Assembly: GCF_020026925.1 (NCBI RefSeq)
Contig: NZ_JAIQDW010000002.1
Coordinates: forward strand, 186,001-250,000
Reading direction: 5' to 3'
DNA length: 64,000 nt
From: Flavobacterium hibisci
GTDB lineage: Bacteria > Bacteroidota > Bacteroidia > Flavobacteriales > Flavobacteriaceae
Shown here: positions 27,185 to 37,147 of the stretch, piece after piece
How the letters are laid out: each line of letters begins with the position of its first letter
How positions within the stretch are numbered: the first letter of the stretch is position 1
Translations under genes and position numbers: made by a program
Notes under the pieces: generated by a model
The model's database searches: none
What the model saw: only the letters and a program-made list of their open reading frames with translations
Told to the model about the DNA's origin: nothing

Positions 27185-28684
27185 ATGCAAACTAAAATAA
27201 AAACCATTCTCGCCATCTTCACCCTCTTTATCTCTGCATCATCCTGCGATGATTACTTAGATTTACGCCCACAGGACGGAATTATCCGCGAAGAATTTTG
27301 GAAAACCAAAGAAGACATTCAGGGAGCTGTAATAGGTATGTATTCTTCTCTTTTAAACTCGCCTCCTGGTGTAAGTGATCTCCCTATGTCTCAGTATTTA
27401 TTCATGCATGGAGAATTAAGAGGAGATATGATTGCCCCGGGCCCAAATGTTACTGAAGATCAAAGAGATATTATGTACTCGAACATTATGGCATCCAATG
27501 ATTTGACTAACTGGGCTATCTTTTACAGAACTATTAATTATTGTAATACTATAATAGATCTTGCACCTACTGTTCTAAAAAATGATCCAACATTAACTCA
27601 GGTTCAGCTCAATCATTTTCTTTCTGAAGCTTTGGCAATAAGAGCCTACTTGTATTTTACACTGGCACGAACTTTTAAAGATGTCCCTTTAAAATTAACA
27701 GCAACACTTACTGATGAAGATAATTTTCAATTGCCTGCTAGTCCCCAAAAAGAAGTATTTGCCCAGGTAATCAAAGACCTTAAATTAGCAGAAGGATACG
27801 CTGTTGCAGATTATGGTGATAATGCATCTAACAAAGGACGCATTACAGTTTATGCCATTAATGCAATGCTGGCAGATGTTTATCTGTGGAATGATAATTT
27901 TCAGGAAGCTTATGATGCTGCTGAAAAAATAGTTAAATCGGGTAAATTTGATTTAATTGAAGCTTCAAACAATGTATGGTTTAATACTGTTTTTGCAAAA
28001 GGAAATTCGATTGAAAGTATTTTTGAATTTCAGTATACGAAAACAAATTTAGGCCCATTTTACGGTATATTTACTTTTAGGCCACAGTTTTTGGCTTCAG
28101 CAACTGTTTTAGAAGATGTGTTTGGGGTTGACTTTGAAAATCCTGCCAATAAAGATATTCGCGGTGACCGTACTGCTTTGGTTGCCGGAACAAATGAGAT
28201 TTATAAATATGTAGGTTTAGACAACGATAACAGAAAAGATTTGCAGGATGCAGATACCCATTGGTTTGTATATCGTTATGCAGATGTATTACTGCTGCAG
28301 GCTGAAGCACTAGCTGAATTGAACAGAGGATCAGAAGCCCTCGCAATTATTGATTATGTCAGGTTAAAGCATGATGCAATAGACCAGACAGCTGAGTCAA
28401 TTGGTACTGATAATAAAAAAGAAGTGATTGACTACATATTAGCAGAACGTTCGCGTGAACTTGCTTTTGAGGGCAAACGCTGGTTTGATATGCTTCGTAA
28501 TGCCAGAAGAAACAACTACGAAAGATTAGATATTTTAACTGATGCTGCTCTTTTAAGCGCACCTCCTGAGCAACAGCAATCGATAGTTGCAAAATTAAAA
28601 GACCCAAACAGCCACTATTTGCCTATTAATACTTACGAGCTTTATACCAATAAAAAACTTGTACAAAATCCATTTTATAAATAA
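27185..28684 (+). CDS. SusD/RagB family lipoprotein (FAS1 locus, first)
   Basis: This 499-aa substrate-binding partner of the preceding SusC has a lipoprotein signal (ISASSC) followed by DDYLDLRPQDG, the usual SusD mature start. TPR-like helices follow, with the C-terminal block LAERSRELAFEGKRWFDMLR and a terminal LVQNPFYK. It starts 16 bp after SusC and precedes a FAS1 lipoprotein by 11 bp, so all belong to one operon. Confidence 0.95.
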   Translation: MQTKIKTILAIFTLFISASSCDDYLDLRPQDGIIREEFWKTKEDIQGAVIGMYSSLLNSPPGVSDLPMSQYLFMHGELRGDMIAPGPNVTEDQRDIMYSNIMASNDLTNWAIFYRTINYCNTIIDLAPTVLKNDPTLTQVQLNHFLSEALAIRAYLYFTLARTFKDVPLKLTATLTDEDNFQLPASPQKEVFAQVIKDLKLAEGYAVADYGDNASNKGRITVYAINAMLADVYLWNDNFQEAYDAAEKIVKSGKFDLIEASNNVWFNTVFAKGNSIESIFEFQYTKTNLGPFYGIFTFRPQFLASATVLEDVFGVDFENPANKDIRGDRTALVAGTNEIYKYVGLDNDNRKDLQDADTHWFVYRYADVLLLQAEALAELNRGSEALAIIDYVRLKHDAIDQTAESIGTDNKKEVIDYILAERSRELAFEGKRWFDMLRNARRNNYERLDILTDAALLSAPPEQQQSIVAKLKDPNSHYLPINTYELYTNKKLVQNPFYK

Positions 28685-28695
28685 AATAACAAGAC

Positions 28696-30390
28696 ATGAA
28701 AAGATTATTAAGATTACCTGGCCTCTTGAGATTTACTTTAGTGTTTTTGATTGCTTTAGTGTTTCAAAATTGCTCTGAGCAAAAAATTAAGGAAAGTACA
28801 GATGAAACTCTTAACATTACCGAATATTTAAGAGATACACCAGATTATTCTATGTTTTTAGAAGCTCTGGAGATTACCAATTATGCTTCATTTATGAATA
28901 CTTATGGAACTTACACCTTGTTCCTTCCTACTAATGATGCAGTAAATGCGTATTTAAAGGATGTAGGTGCCAATTCATTAAAGGAAGTTCCTTTGGCAGA
29001 TTTACAGAATGTTGTTAAACTTCACATCTTAAACCAAACAATAAATACCACATCGTTTACCGATGGAAAAATAGCCACGCCAAGTTTATATGGTCAGTTT
29101 TTAGTAACAGGTGCGACAAATAAAAATGGCCAATCCAGTATAACAGTTAATAAACAAGCCAGTATCCTTAAATCGAATGTTGAAGTTGGAAATGGCGTTA
29201 TCCATGTTATTGACAAAGTATTGCGTGTTGCAGATAAAACATTAGCCAAAACTATTGAACAAGATACAAACCTTTCTTTATTTACTGAAGCATTAAAAAT
29301 TACAGGGTGGTATGATGCACTTGATAAGCCTATCGATTATACAAAAAATGATATAGATAGTTATCTTACTGTTTTAGCTCAGACTAATGATGCTTTTAAA
29401 GCAGCTGGTATTAATAATATAGAAGAGTTAAAAACAAAATATAGTCATTTGCATGAGCCTTTAAATCCAAAAGACAGTCTGAATTTATTTGTAAGCTACC
29501 GTATTTTACCAAAATTACAATATTTAGCAGATGTAGCAATTTCTCCAGCTTTAGTTACTAAAGCTCCGCTTGAAGTTATCAGTGCAAAACTTGACAAGGA
29601 CGTGATCCTGTTAAACGAAGAGGTTTTTAACGGCGTATTAGAAAAAGGTGTTGCTATCACAAGAGAAAAAAGTGATGTCACTGCCTCAAACGGTGTGTTG
29701 CATATTGTAGGTGCTAATTTTGCAATCAAAAAACGGTTACCGGCTCCTGTATATTTTGATTTTTGTGATCAAAATGAATTTAGGCAGCTTACATCTGTTT
29801 TTAGAATTCCTGGAGCAGCTCCTAAAACCTCTTTAGCAAAAGCATTATTTAAAGATGTTACCTGGGATTCAAACGATCCTATCACATATTTCAAAGATGC
29901 CGCTAAAGGAGGTACAGTAGGCTTTGGCTGGCATGGCGACTGTCTTGAAATTAATCGTTTCAGAGATGGAAATTGCCAGAATATCACCTTTACGACTCCA
30001 GTCATTATTAAAGGAAAATATAAATTATGGATTTCTTACAGAGGACAAGATACAAAAGTAGGCCTTGTAAAAGTATTTGTTGACGGAGTAGAAATGTCAA
30101 GACAAATCAATATGCTCGAAAACGGTAATAAATTCTCCAGTATAGAAGAAAGAGTATTAGAATCTCAGGGATACAAACGTCATATTGAGCCTTCTTCCAG
30201 TAAAATGAATTGCCGCTTAGTAGGTACAGTAGATATTACCACTACGGGAAGACATAAGCTAATGTTACAAAGTAATAATGCATTCTCAGCGCAGGCCTGG
30301 TTTGATGTGGCAGAGTTTCGCCCGGTAGATATGGATCAGTTGTATCCAAAATTTAATTCTGGCACAAGTGGTTTTGCACCAATGAAATAA
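28696..30390 (+). CDS. FAS1 lipoprotein with C-terminal beta-domain
   Basis: This 564-aa lipoprotein (lipobox FQNC, then SEQKIKESTDE) has two FAS1 domains. The first spans about 40-180, with YTLFLPTNDAVNAYL and NGVIHVIDKVL; the second about 190-345, with LAQTNDAFKAAGI and NGVLHIVGANF. The remaining about 220 residues form a different, beta-rich domain (YKLWISYRGQ, VKVFVDGVEM, WFDVAEFRPVD). It looks like a jelly-roll carbohydrate-binding fold and recalls DUFs found next to SusD. No catalytic motif is seen. It is the gene immediately after SusD, the slot normally filled by surface glycan-binding proteins, which supports a ligand-binding role. Confidence 0.82.
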   Translation: MKRLLRLPGLLRFTLVFLIALVFQNCSEQKIKESTDETLNITEYLRDTPDYSMFLEALEITNYASFMNTYGTYTLFLPTNDAVNAYLKDVGANSLKEVPLADLQNVVKLHILNQTINTTSFTDGKIATPSLYGQFLVTGATNKNGQSSITVNKQASILKSNVEVGNGVIHVIDKVLRVADKTLAKTIEQDTNLSLFTEALKITGWYDALDKPIDYTKNDIDSYLTVLAQTNDAFKAAGINNIEELKTKYSHLHEPLNPKDSLNLFVSYRILPKLQYLADVAISPALVTKAPLEVISAKLDKDVILLNEEVFNGVLEKGVAITREKSDVTASNGVLHIVGANFAIKKRLPAPVYFDFCDQNEFRQLTSVFRIPGAAPKTSLAKALFKDVTWDSNDPITYFKDAAKGGTVGFGWHGDCLEINRFRDGNCQNITFTTPVIIKGKYKLWISYRGQDTKVGLVKVFVDGVEMSRQINMLENGNKFSSIEERVLESQGYKRHIEPSSSKMNCRLVGTVDITTTGRHKLMLQSNNAFSAQAWFDVAEFRPVDMDQLYPKFNSGTSGFAPMK

Positions 30391-30436
30391 TCAAGAATTA
30401 ATAAAAAAATCTAATTTCAAACTTAATTAAGTAAAA

Positions 30437-31906
30437 ATGACTTTATTAAAATATATAAAACTTCTTTTTGTCATTCTCACAATCGGATTGGTTTCATGTT
30501 CCAGTCCGTGGGATGATAAAGAAGGTAATGGTGATGCAAATTTAAATGTGACACTAAATGAGGCTATCAGTACTACACCAGAAACAGCTGAATTTGGTAA
30601 ATTATTAACTCAAACGGGCTATGACAAAATATTAGCAGCCTCTAAAACCTATACTGTTTTTGTACCAACAAACGAGGCTGTGAAAGCCGTTAGTACAACA
30701 ATCTTAAATAATCCGGAAGCACTGAAAAAATTTGTTGAAAATCATATTGCTTTAACTTCTTATTCATCCGTAAGAAATACTGATGAAGAAAGAATCAAAA
30801 TGTTAAGTGATAAATACCTAACATTCAAAGGAACCAAAGCAATAGGCGATGCAACAATAGTCACAGCAGATCATTATGCTGCCAATGGCGTATTTCATAT
30901 TATCAATAAGGCGCTTGCGCCAAAACTAAACATTTGGGAATATGTTACTTCACAAGCAAGTACTTCGGCAATGAGTAATTATTTACTGAGTTTAAAAGAA
31001 TTTAGTATTTACAATAGTGATGCTATTGCAAAACTGGAGGCTGCTCCGGGATTCCTTGCAGATTCCTTATCTAACTCATTTTTAAAGAATGTTTATAATC
31101 TTAATAACGAGAAGAACTCTTATACGCTTTTCTTAATGGAAAATGATGGTTTCGATGCCGAAGTAACCAAAATGAAACCGTATCTGAATAAACCCTCTGT
31201 CGATCCTGCTTTAGATTTAACTACCATTTATTCTAAATACTTTACAGTAAGAGACATGGTTTTTCCAAAAGCCTATACAAAAGATGAACTACCGCAGAAG
31301 TTGACATCCAGATTTGGTGTTGAATTTGACGTTGACAAAACACTGATTGTAGGAGAGCCAATTGTGTTAAGTAACGGTATTGTTTACATCATGAAAAAAG
31401 TAGATGTTAAATTGGAAAAACGTCTGGTTACTACCATAATTCAGGGTGAAAACAACACCGGATATTATGGAGTTAGAAGCAGAATGCTCTATCGTGATAA
31501 AAAAGGGCCAACTAGTCCGCTTTATCCAGATGGTCTTTACAATGACCTTATGGTAGAACTTCCTAATCTGGCTCAGTTTACCTTATTTTATGGAGCAAAT
31601 GATATGTTTAGTACAAAATATAAAATATCCTGGAGAGCCATAAACGACAGAACAGCCAATCTTTTTGAACAAAAATTGGCCATTGGAGGATTAGTCAATC
31701 CAACTGCTACGGGATTCCCAGTTGAAAATATTACAAAAACGTTTCCTCTTGTTATTGTACCACTTAATAATTATGAAGAGGTAGAAATAGGAGAATTCGA
31801 ATACACTACTGCAGGCTATAGCGGACTAATTTCCTTAATAGGAGGAACAAAAACAACTAGTGCCCTGACTCTTGATTATTTGAAATTTGAACCTCAGGTT
31901 AAATAA
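30437..31906 (+). CDS. FAS1 lipoprotein with C-terminal beta-domain (paralogue)
   Basis: This 489-aa lipoprotein (lipobox GLVSC, then SSPWDDKEG) has two FAS1 domains. The first contains YTVFVPTNEAVKAV and NGVFHIINKAL; the second contains YTLFLMENDGFDAEV and NGIVYIMKKVD. A C-terminal beta-rich domain of about 155 residues follows (FTLFYGANDMFSTKYKISW; LTLDYLKFEPQ). It shares architecture with the gene before it but is diverged, so it is a likely duplication with altered binding. It lies 46 bp after that gene and 20 bp before the second SusC. Function is inferred from the operon; the ligand is unknown. Confidence 0.8.
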   Translation: MTLLKYIKLLFVILTIGLVSCSSPWDDKEGNGDANLNVTLNEAISTTPETAEFGKLLTQTGYDKILAASKTYTVFVPTNEAVKAVSTTILNNPEALKKFVENHIALTSYSSVRNTDEERIKMLSDKYLTFKGTKAIGDATIVTADHYAANGVFHIINKALAPKLNIWEYVTSQASTSAMSNYLLSLKEFSIYNSDAIAKLEAAPGFLADSLSNSFLKNVYNLNNEKNSYTLFLMENDGFDAEVTKMKPYLNKPSVDPALDLTTIYSKYFTVRDMVFPKAYTKDELPQKLTSRFGVEFDVDKTLIVGEPIVLSNGIVYIMKKVDVKLEKRLVTTIIQGENNTGYYGVRSRMLYRDKKGPTSPLYPDGLYNDLMVELPNLAQFTLFYGANDMFSTKYKISWRAINDRTANLFEQKLAIGGLVNPTATGFPVENITKTFPLVIVPLNNYEEVEIGEFEYTTAGYSGLISLIGGTKTTSALTLDYLKFEPQVK

Positions 31907-31926
31907 TATTTTATAAAAAGTTAATT

Positions 31927-34900
31927 ATGTTAAAAATTATAAAACTAACTTGCCTTGTAAGCCTCTTTTTTGCCGGTAGTCTTGAAACGCAATTATACGC
32001 CCAGGAAGTTCAGGATTCAACTGCAACAGCTCCTCAGAAAAAAATACAGGGAATTTTAGTGCAGGGTGTTGTCAAAAACGCAAAAACGAAAGCACCGCTA
32101 TCAGGAATCAACATTGCTGTTGAAGGGTTTTCTGCAGCCATTACAGAAGATGACGGTAGTTTTGAAATTGATGTACCCAATTTAGGAGTACTTCTTACCA
32201 TAAGTGGTCAGGATTTTCAAACTAAAGTTTATCCCATCAAAAACAGAAAAACAGGTTTAGAAATATTCTTAAATGAAACCAACTACTCTGCTACCTATCA
32301 GATAGCAAATTTGCCATCAGGAAATGTAATGCAGTATAACAATACCAATGCAGCCAGTGTTGTTGACTTCGAAAAAGATCAATGGTCCAGTTCTGTAACC
32401 GAATCTGTTGCTGGATTTCTTCAGGGCAGAGCAGCTGGACTAAACAGTGTCAGAAATTCCGGTGCCCCCAACGCTGGAAGTTATCTGGCCTTGAGAGGTT
32501 TTAATTCATTATATGGCAGTAACAGACCTTTAATTATTGTAGATGGAATGATTTATGACGATGAAGATTATGGTTCCGGAATCATACAAAACAACAGTTC
32601 TTCTCCTTTAACAAATATTGATGTTAAGGATATCGAAGACGTAACTATCATTAAAGACGGTACTTCATTATACGGGACAAAAGGAGCCAATGGTGTGATA
32701 AACATAACAACAACCAGAGCAAGCGAGTTATCAACCAAAATTGATTTCACGATGTATGGAGGTGTTAACCAAACTCCGGATGAATTACCACTTTTGGGTG
32801 CTGATGCTTATCGTACGCACATCTCTCAGCTAGAAGCAAGCCGTGGTTTGTCACAGCAGCAAATTGCTGATTTGCCTTATATGAATGACCTTGTTGGTTC
32901 TCCTGGATATTACCAATACCATAACCAGACCAATTGGCAGGACCAGGTTTTTAAATCCAGTTATAATCAAAATTATTTCCTAAAAGTTCGTGGAGGTGAC
33001 GATATTGCAAAGTTTGGTTTGTCTGTTGGTTACTTGAACAGCCAGGGAATTATTACAGGCACAAATGCTAAACGTTATAGCGTTCGCTTAAATGCTGCTC
33101 TGAAATTAACCGAAAAACTAACTATAGATGCTAATCTTTCTTTTATTGACAATCAGCAAAATCAGTGGAATCAAGGTTTCGCTTATAAAACAAGTCCGCT
33201 GTATTTAGCATTGACAAAATCTCCTTTTTTAACTTATAATGATGTTAGCGATGCCGGAGAAGTTTCTCCTAATTTTGCTGATACAGACTACTTTAATGTA
33301 AGTAACCCAAATGCTATTCTGGCAAATGGATTTGCCAAAAATAATAACTATCGCTTTTTTGGTAACTTAAAATTTAACTATGCCCTAAATAAAGCATGGA
33401 ATATTACTTCAATAGTTGGTTTGAATTATAATAAAGAAAGAGAATCATTTTTTCTTCCGGATATGGGAGTTGCAGATCTTATCTTGCCTACCGCTATTGG
33501 TAAAAACCAATCAGGAAGCGAAGTTCAGATTTATAATGGCCTTTATACAGACACTTTTGCGAGTTATATGAAAAACTTTTCTAATGACCATAATTTAGAT
33601 GTCCGTTTCGGATTCAGGGCTCTGACCAATAAAACAGAAAGCGATTTAGGTTTAGGATACAATTCTTCTACTGATGATTTTACAAGCGTGGGTGCAGGTT
33701 CTAACTTGTTGCGCCAGGTAGGTGGAGCGTTAGGTGAATCGAACTGGATGAATATGTATGCTAATGGAAATTATAATTTCCGTAATAAATATTTTCTAAC
33801 CGCAAGTTATGCTGTAGATGGTTCAAGCCGTTTTGGAGATGATGCAGCAACAGGAAAAAGTAAATATGCCTTGATGACTTCAATTTCAGGTGCATGGTTA
33901 GTATCATCAGAAAATTTCATGAAAGATATAAAAGACATCGATTATCTTAAACTCAGAATTGGTATCGGTACAAGCGGAAACGATGATATTGGTAATTATA
34001 CGGCTCAAACGTATTATGTTTCTCAAAATTTATTGGGAATGCAAGGTTTGGTTCGTGGTAATATTGGAAACCCTGATTTGCAATGGGAAACCGTTTTAAA
34101 AAAGAATTTAGGTATGGATTTAGGCTTGTTCAAAGAACGTATCAATCTTTCTGTTGACTATTATTTAAATAAAACATCCAACATGATTACCTACGAAACA
34201 ATCGCTGCTGAAAGCGGATTTGATTATGTAGTTACCAACGGTGGCGCAATGCGTACATATGGAACTGAACTTGCTTTGAATGCACGTGTTGTCAACACTA
34301 AAGACTTTACTTTTGACTTTGGATTTAATGTTAGCCATTATAAAAATAAAGTTGAAAGTCTGCCAAGCGGCGATATTCTTACGCAATTTGGCGGAGCTAC
34401 TTACTTAACTTCTGTTGGTAAAGATGCCAATTTATTTTACGGATTAAATAGTAATGGAGTGTACAGTACAACTGCTGAAGCTAATGCTGAAGGGCTATCA
34501 AGACGTTTAACAAATGGCAGCTTAGTTCCGTTTAGTGCTGGAGACATCCGCTTTACAGATATTAACGGAGACAAAGTAATTGATGATAAAGATCGTATGG
34601 TTATCGGAAACCCGAATCCGGATGTAATAGGAAGTTTCAGTACAAACTTTACATACAAGCGATTTAGTTTACAGGCTTTGTTTAATTTCTCTGTTGGTAA
34701 TGATCTTTATAATGGAGTACGTTACAATCTTGAAAAAATGAGTGGATATGAAAATCAAAGTATAGCTGTTGCAAACAGATGGAGGGCCGAAGGTCAGCAA
34801 ACAGACATGCCAAAAGCAACCTGGGGAGACCCAATGGGCAATGCTGAATTTTCAGACAGATGGATTGAAGATGGTTCTTACTTACGATTGAAAACCTTAG

Positions 34901-35106
34901 TATTAGGATATAATATTCCAATGAGCAGCAAGTATCTCAAATTTATTCAACTGTACGCTACTGCCAACAATTTGGTTACTTTCACCAAATATCTTGGATA
35001 TGATCCTGAATTTAGTGCTACTTCATCTATTTTTGGACAGGGAGCAGATATTGGTTTGGTTCCTCAGTTTACAAACTATCAGGTTGGATTACGCTTAGGA
35101 CTTTAA
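31927..35106 (+). CDS. SusC/RagA TonB-dependent transporter (FAS1 locus, second)
   Basis: This 1059-aa transporter has a signal peptide (ending LYAQ), a short spacer and a carboxypeptidase-regulatory-like domain (about 48-122, GVVKNAKTKAPLSGINIAVE). The plug has ALRGFNSLYGSNRPLIIVDG and IKDGTSLYGTKGANGVI, followed by a beta-barrel. The TonB-box-like segment is less canonical than in the other two SusC proteins here (no EVVVVGYG string). It ends VGLRLGL, so the terminal residue is Leu rather than the usual Phe. It pairs with the SusD 30 bp downstream. Confidence 0.93.
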   Translation: MLKIIKLTCLVSLFFAGSLETQLYAQEVQDSTATAPQKKIQGILVQGVVKNAKTKAPLSGINIAVEGFSAAITEDDGSFEIDVPNLGVLLTISGQDFQTKVYPIKNRKTGLEIFLNETNYSATYQIANLPSGNVMQYNNTNAASVVDFEKDQWSSSVTESVAGFLQGRAAGLNSVRNSGAPNAGSYLALRGFNSLYGSNRPLIIVDGMIYDDEDYGSGIIQNNSSSPLTNIDVKDIEDVTIIKDGTSLYGTKGANGVINITTTRASELSTKIDFTMYGGVNQTPDELPLLGADAYRTHISQLEASRGLSQQQIADLPYMNDLVGSPGYYQYHNQTNWQDQVFKSSYNQNYFLKVRGGDDIAKFGLSVGYLNSQGIITGTNAKRYSVRLNAALKLTEKLTIDANLSFIDNQQNQWNQGFAYKTSPLYLALTKSPFLTYNDVSDAGEVSPNFADTDYFNVSNPNAILANGFAKNNNYRFFGNLKFNYALNKAWNITSIVGLNYNKERESFFLPDMGVADLILPTAIGKNQSGSEVQIYNGLYTDTFASYMKNFSNDHNLDVRFGFRALTNKTESDLGLGYNSSTDDFTSVGAGSNLLRQVGGALGESNWMNMYANGNYNFRNKYFLTASYAVDGSSRFGDDAATGKSKYALMTSISGAWLVSSENFMKDIKDIDYLKLRIGIGTSGNDDIGNYTAQTYYVSQNLLGMQGLVRGNIGNPDLQWETVLKKNLGMDLGLFKERINLSVDYYLNKTSNMITYETIAAESGFDYVVTNGGAMRTYGTELALNARVVNTKDFTFDFGFNVSHYKNKVESLPSGDILTQFGGATYLTSVGKDANLFYGLNSNGVYSTTAEANAEGLSRRLTNGSLVPFSAGDIRFTDINGDKVIDDKDRMVIGNPNPDVIGSFSTNFTYKRFSLQALFNFSVGNDLYNGVRYNLEKMSGYENQSIAVANRWRAEGQQTDMPKATWGDPMGNAEFSDRWIEDGSYLRLKTLVLGYNIPMSSKYLKFIQLYATANNLVTFTKYLGYDPEFSATSSIFGQGADIGLVPQFTNYQVGLRLGL

Positions 35107-35136
35107 AATTATTATTACAACATACAGAACAAACCA

Positions 35137-36873
35137 ATGACAACAACAATAAGAACAAAAAAATCGACCAAAGCCATGTTATGGGTTTCAGTGCTGTTAC
35201 TGAGCCTTGGCTCTTGTGAGCAATATCTGGATGTAGAGCCTCAGGATAAAGTAGCTGAAGAGCAAATGTACCGCAATGTATATGATGCCGATGCTGCTGT
35301 TATTGGGATTTATGGAAAATTTATGGGGCTTGCAAAGAAGTACGTTATCCTTAACGAAATGCGTGCAGATTTGATGACAACAACCAATAATTCTGATCCT
35401 TATTTAAAAGAACTTTCAGAACAAAATATTTCGGCAGAAAACCCATATGTAAGTCCAAAAGACTTTTATCTGGTGATTCAAAACTGTAATGACGCCCTTA
35501 AAAATTTCGACATTATGGTTGCCGAAAAGAAATTTACGCAATCACAATACGAACAGCACTATGCAGATGTTGCCTGTATCCGTTCCTGGATTTATTTGCA
35601 ACTAGGAATTCAGTATGGTACTGTGCCTTACATCACAGAACCTTTGGCAAACCTAGAAGACGTTAAGAATATTAGTAAATTTCCAAGACTTTCTTTTAAT
35701 CAGCTTTTGGATGAACTGATAAACTTTACTGAAGGATTGAAGTATAAAAAAATATACGAATCAGGCAGCAGCTTATTAGTAACTGTGGACGGTTATAATA
35801 CAGAGAAGTTTTTCATCAATAAAGAATGTTTATTGGGCGATTTACAACTTTGGAAAGGAAATTACCTGCAGGCCGCCATGCATTACAAGAATGTAATGGA
35901 AACCGGAACACCAAAAAACGATGTGGATATGTATAGAATTAAATATGCTGAAGTTGTGACAAACAATGACTTAGCAGTAGGTTATTTAAGATATTACGAA
36001 CAGGACGCCACAACATTGGTAGATAACAATACGCAAGGCTGGAGATCCATATTTGGAAGAGACAGGGATGTATTGTGGAACACAGAATGGATTTGGTCAT
36101 TGCCTTTTGATAGTGATTTTGCACCAAAAAATCCATTTATCGAAATTTTTTCAAAAACAGGCGGAAAGTATTTAGCAAAACCATCTAAACGAGCAATAGA
36201 CCTTTGGCAAAGCAACACACAAAGCAATGGTTTCCCTTACGATGCGCGTGGGCAAAAATTCACTTATAAAATGGTGGGAGGCGAACCTGTCATCATGAAA
36301 TATATTTATAAGTATGAAGCTGCAGCCAATACCTTTAAAACAGATGGTGACTGGTTTTTATACCGTGCAGCCAAATTACATCTGCGTTATGCAGAAGCAG
36401 CCAACAGAGACAATCAACACAGAATTGCTGATGCCCTTTTAAATTTTGGCATACAAGAAGCCTATACCCCAGCAGGATACAATAATGCTACTGGAGATGC
36501 AACAGATATTAAGCAAACCAAACAACCTTTTCCATATGATTTTGATGCACGTCAGGGCGACTTTCCCTCTTTTAGAGCAATCTGGCACCGTGGGGGTGGC
36601 ATTCGTGGCCGTGCGAGACTTCAGAGAGCAACTGTTGTTGGAGACAGTTTAACATCAATCGAAAATAATATCATTGATGAAGCCGCTTTAGAATTAGCGT
36701 ATGAAGGAAATCGCTGGGAAGACCTGGTGCGTATTTCTTTACGTAGAAATGACCCTGCTTTTTTAGCGGATAAAGTATTTGAAAAACTTAAAGGAGAAGG
36801 AAATGCAAATGCTGCGAATGTACGATCTAAACTAATGAATGTCAACAATTGGTATTTACCTTTTAACTGGTAA
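35137..36873 (+). CDS. SusD/RagB family lipoprotein (FAS1 locus, second)
   Basis: This 578-aa lipoprotein (LGSC, then EQYLDVEPQDKVAEE) is the lid partner of the second SusC. It has the helical SusD scaffold and the C-terminal DEAALELAYEGNRWEDLVR block. A polar insert (about 455-500) precedes this block. It is the last gene of the seven-gene operon and is followed by a strong terminator. Confidence 0.94.
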   Translation: MTTTIRTKKSTKAMLWVSVLLLSLGSCEQYLDVEPQDKVAEEQMYRNVYDADAAVIGIYGKFMGLAKKYVILNEMRADLMTTTNNSDPYLKELSEQNISAENPYVSPKDFYLVIQNCNDALKNFDIMVAEKKFTQSQYEQHYADVACIRSWIYLQLGIQYGTVPYITEPLANLEDVKNISKFPRLSFNQLLDELINFTEGLKYKKIYESGSSLLVTVDGYNTEKFFINKECLLGDLQLWKGNYLQAAMHYKNVMETGTPKNDVDMYRIKYAEVVTNNDLAVGYLRYYEQDATTLVDNNTQGWRSIFGRDRDVLWNTEWIWSLPFDSDFAPKNPFIEIFSKTGGKYLAKPSKRAIDLWQSNTQSNGFPYDARGQKFTYKMVGGEPVIMKYIYKYEAAANTFKTDGDWFLYRAAKLHLRYAEAANRDNQHRIADALLNFGIQEAYTPAGYNNATGDATDIKQTKQPFPYDFDARQGDFPSFRAIWHRGGGIRGRARLQRATVVGDSLTSIENNIIDEAALELAYEGNRWEDLVRISLRRNDPAFLADKVFEKLKGEGNANAANVRSKLMNVNNWYLPFNW

Positions 36874-36915
36874 AACTTTACAATAAAAGAAATAGTCCCC
36901 CAACCTATTTCTTAT

Positions 36916-36952
36916 AAAAAACCTTAGCAAAATATCACAGCTAAGGTTTTTT
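36916..36952 (+). terminator. Terminator of the FAS1/SusCD operon
   Basis: A 13-bp perfect stem (AAAAAACCTTAGC at 36916-36928, GCTAAGGTTTTTT at 36940-36952) with an 11-nt loop and T-run lies 43 nt after the last SusD stop. Confidence 0.9.
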
Positions 36953-37095
36953 GCTCTTCAGAAGCTATTACAAGAGTAAACCATTTTAAGTATGCAATCT
37001 CAAAATTGACAAATTCATTTTAGAAATTCATCACAGACTTTTTTTACTTCTTTACATTACTCGAAATCCCTTATAAAGTTGCCATTCAAACCCAT

Positions 37096-37136
37096 AAAAA
37101 ATCCTCTAAACAAACTATTTGATTGGAGGATTTTTA
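37096..37136 (-). terminator. Terminator of the azoreductase gene
   Basis: AAAAATCCTC (37097-37106) pairs with GAGGATTTTT (37126-37135) around a 19-nt loop. The A/T tracts make it usable from either strand. It lies just downstream of the minus-strand azoreductase stop at 37148. Confidence 0.75.
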
Positions 37137-37147
37137 CTTTTTTAATC

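Noticed and set aside
21675..36873. Idea that the FAS1 operon is a second mannan locus under the same LacI.
   Set aside because: The operator copy at 21136-21160 has its promoter element facing the kinase genes and lies over 500 bp from this operon; no mannan enzymes are encoded.
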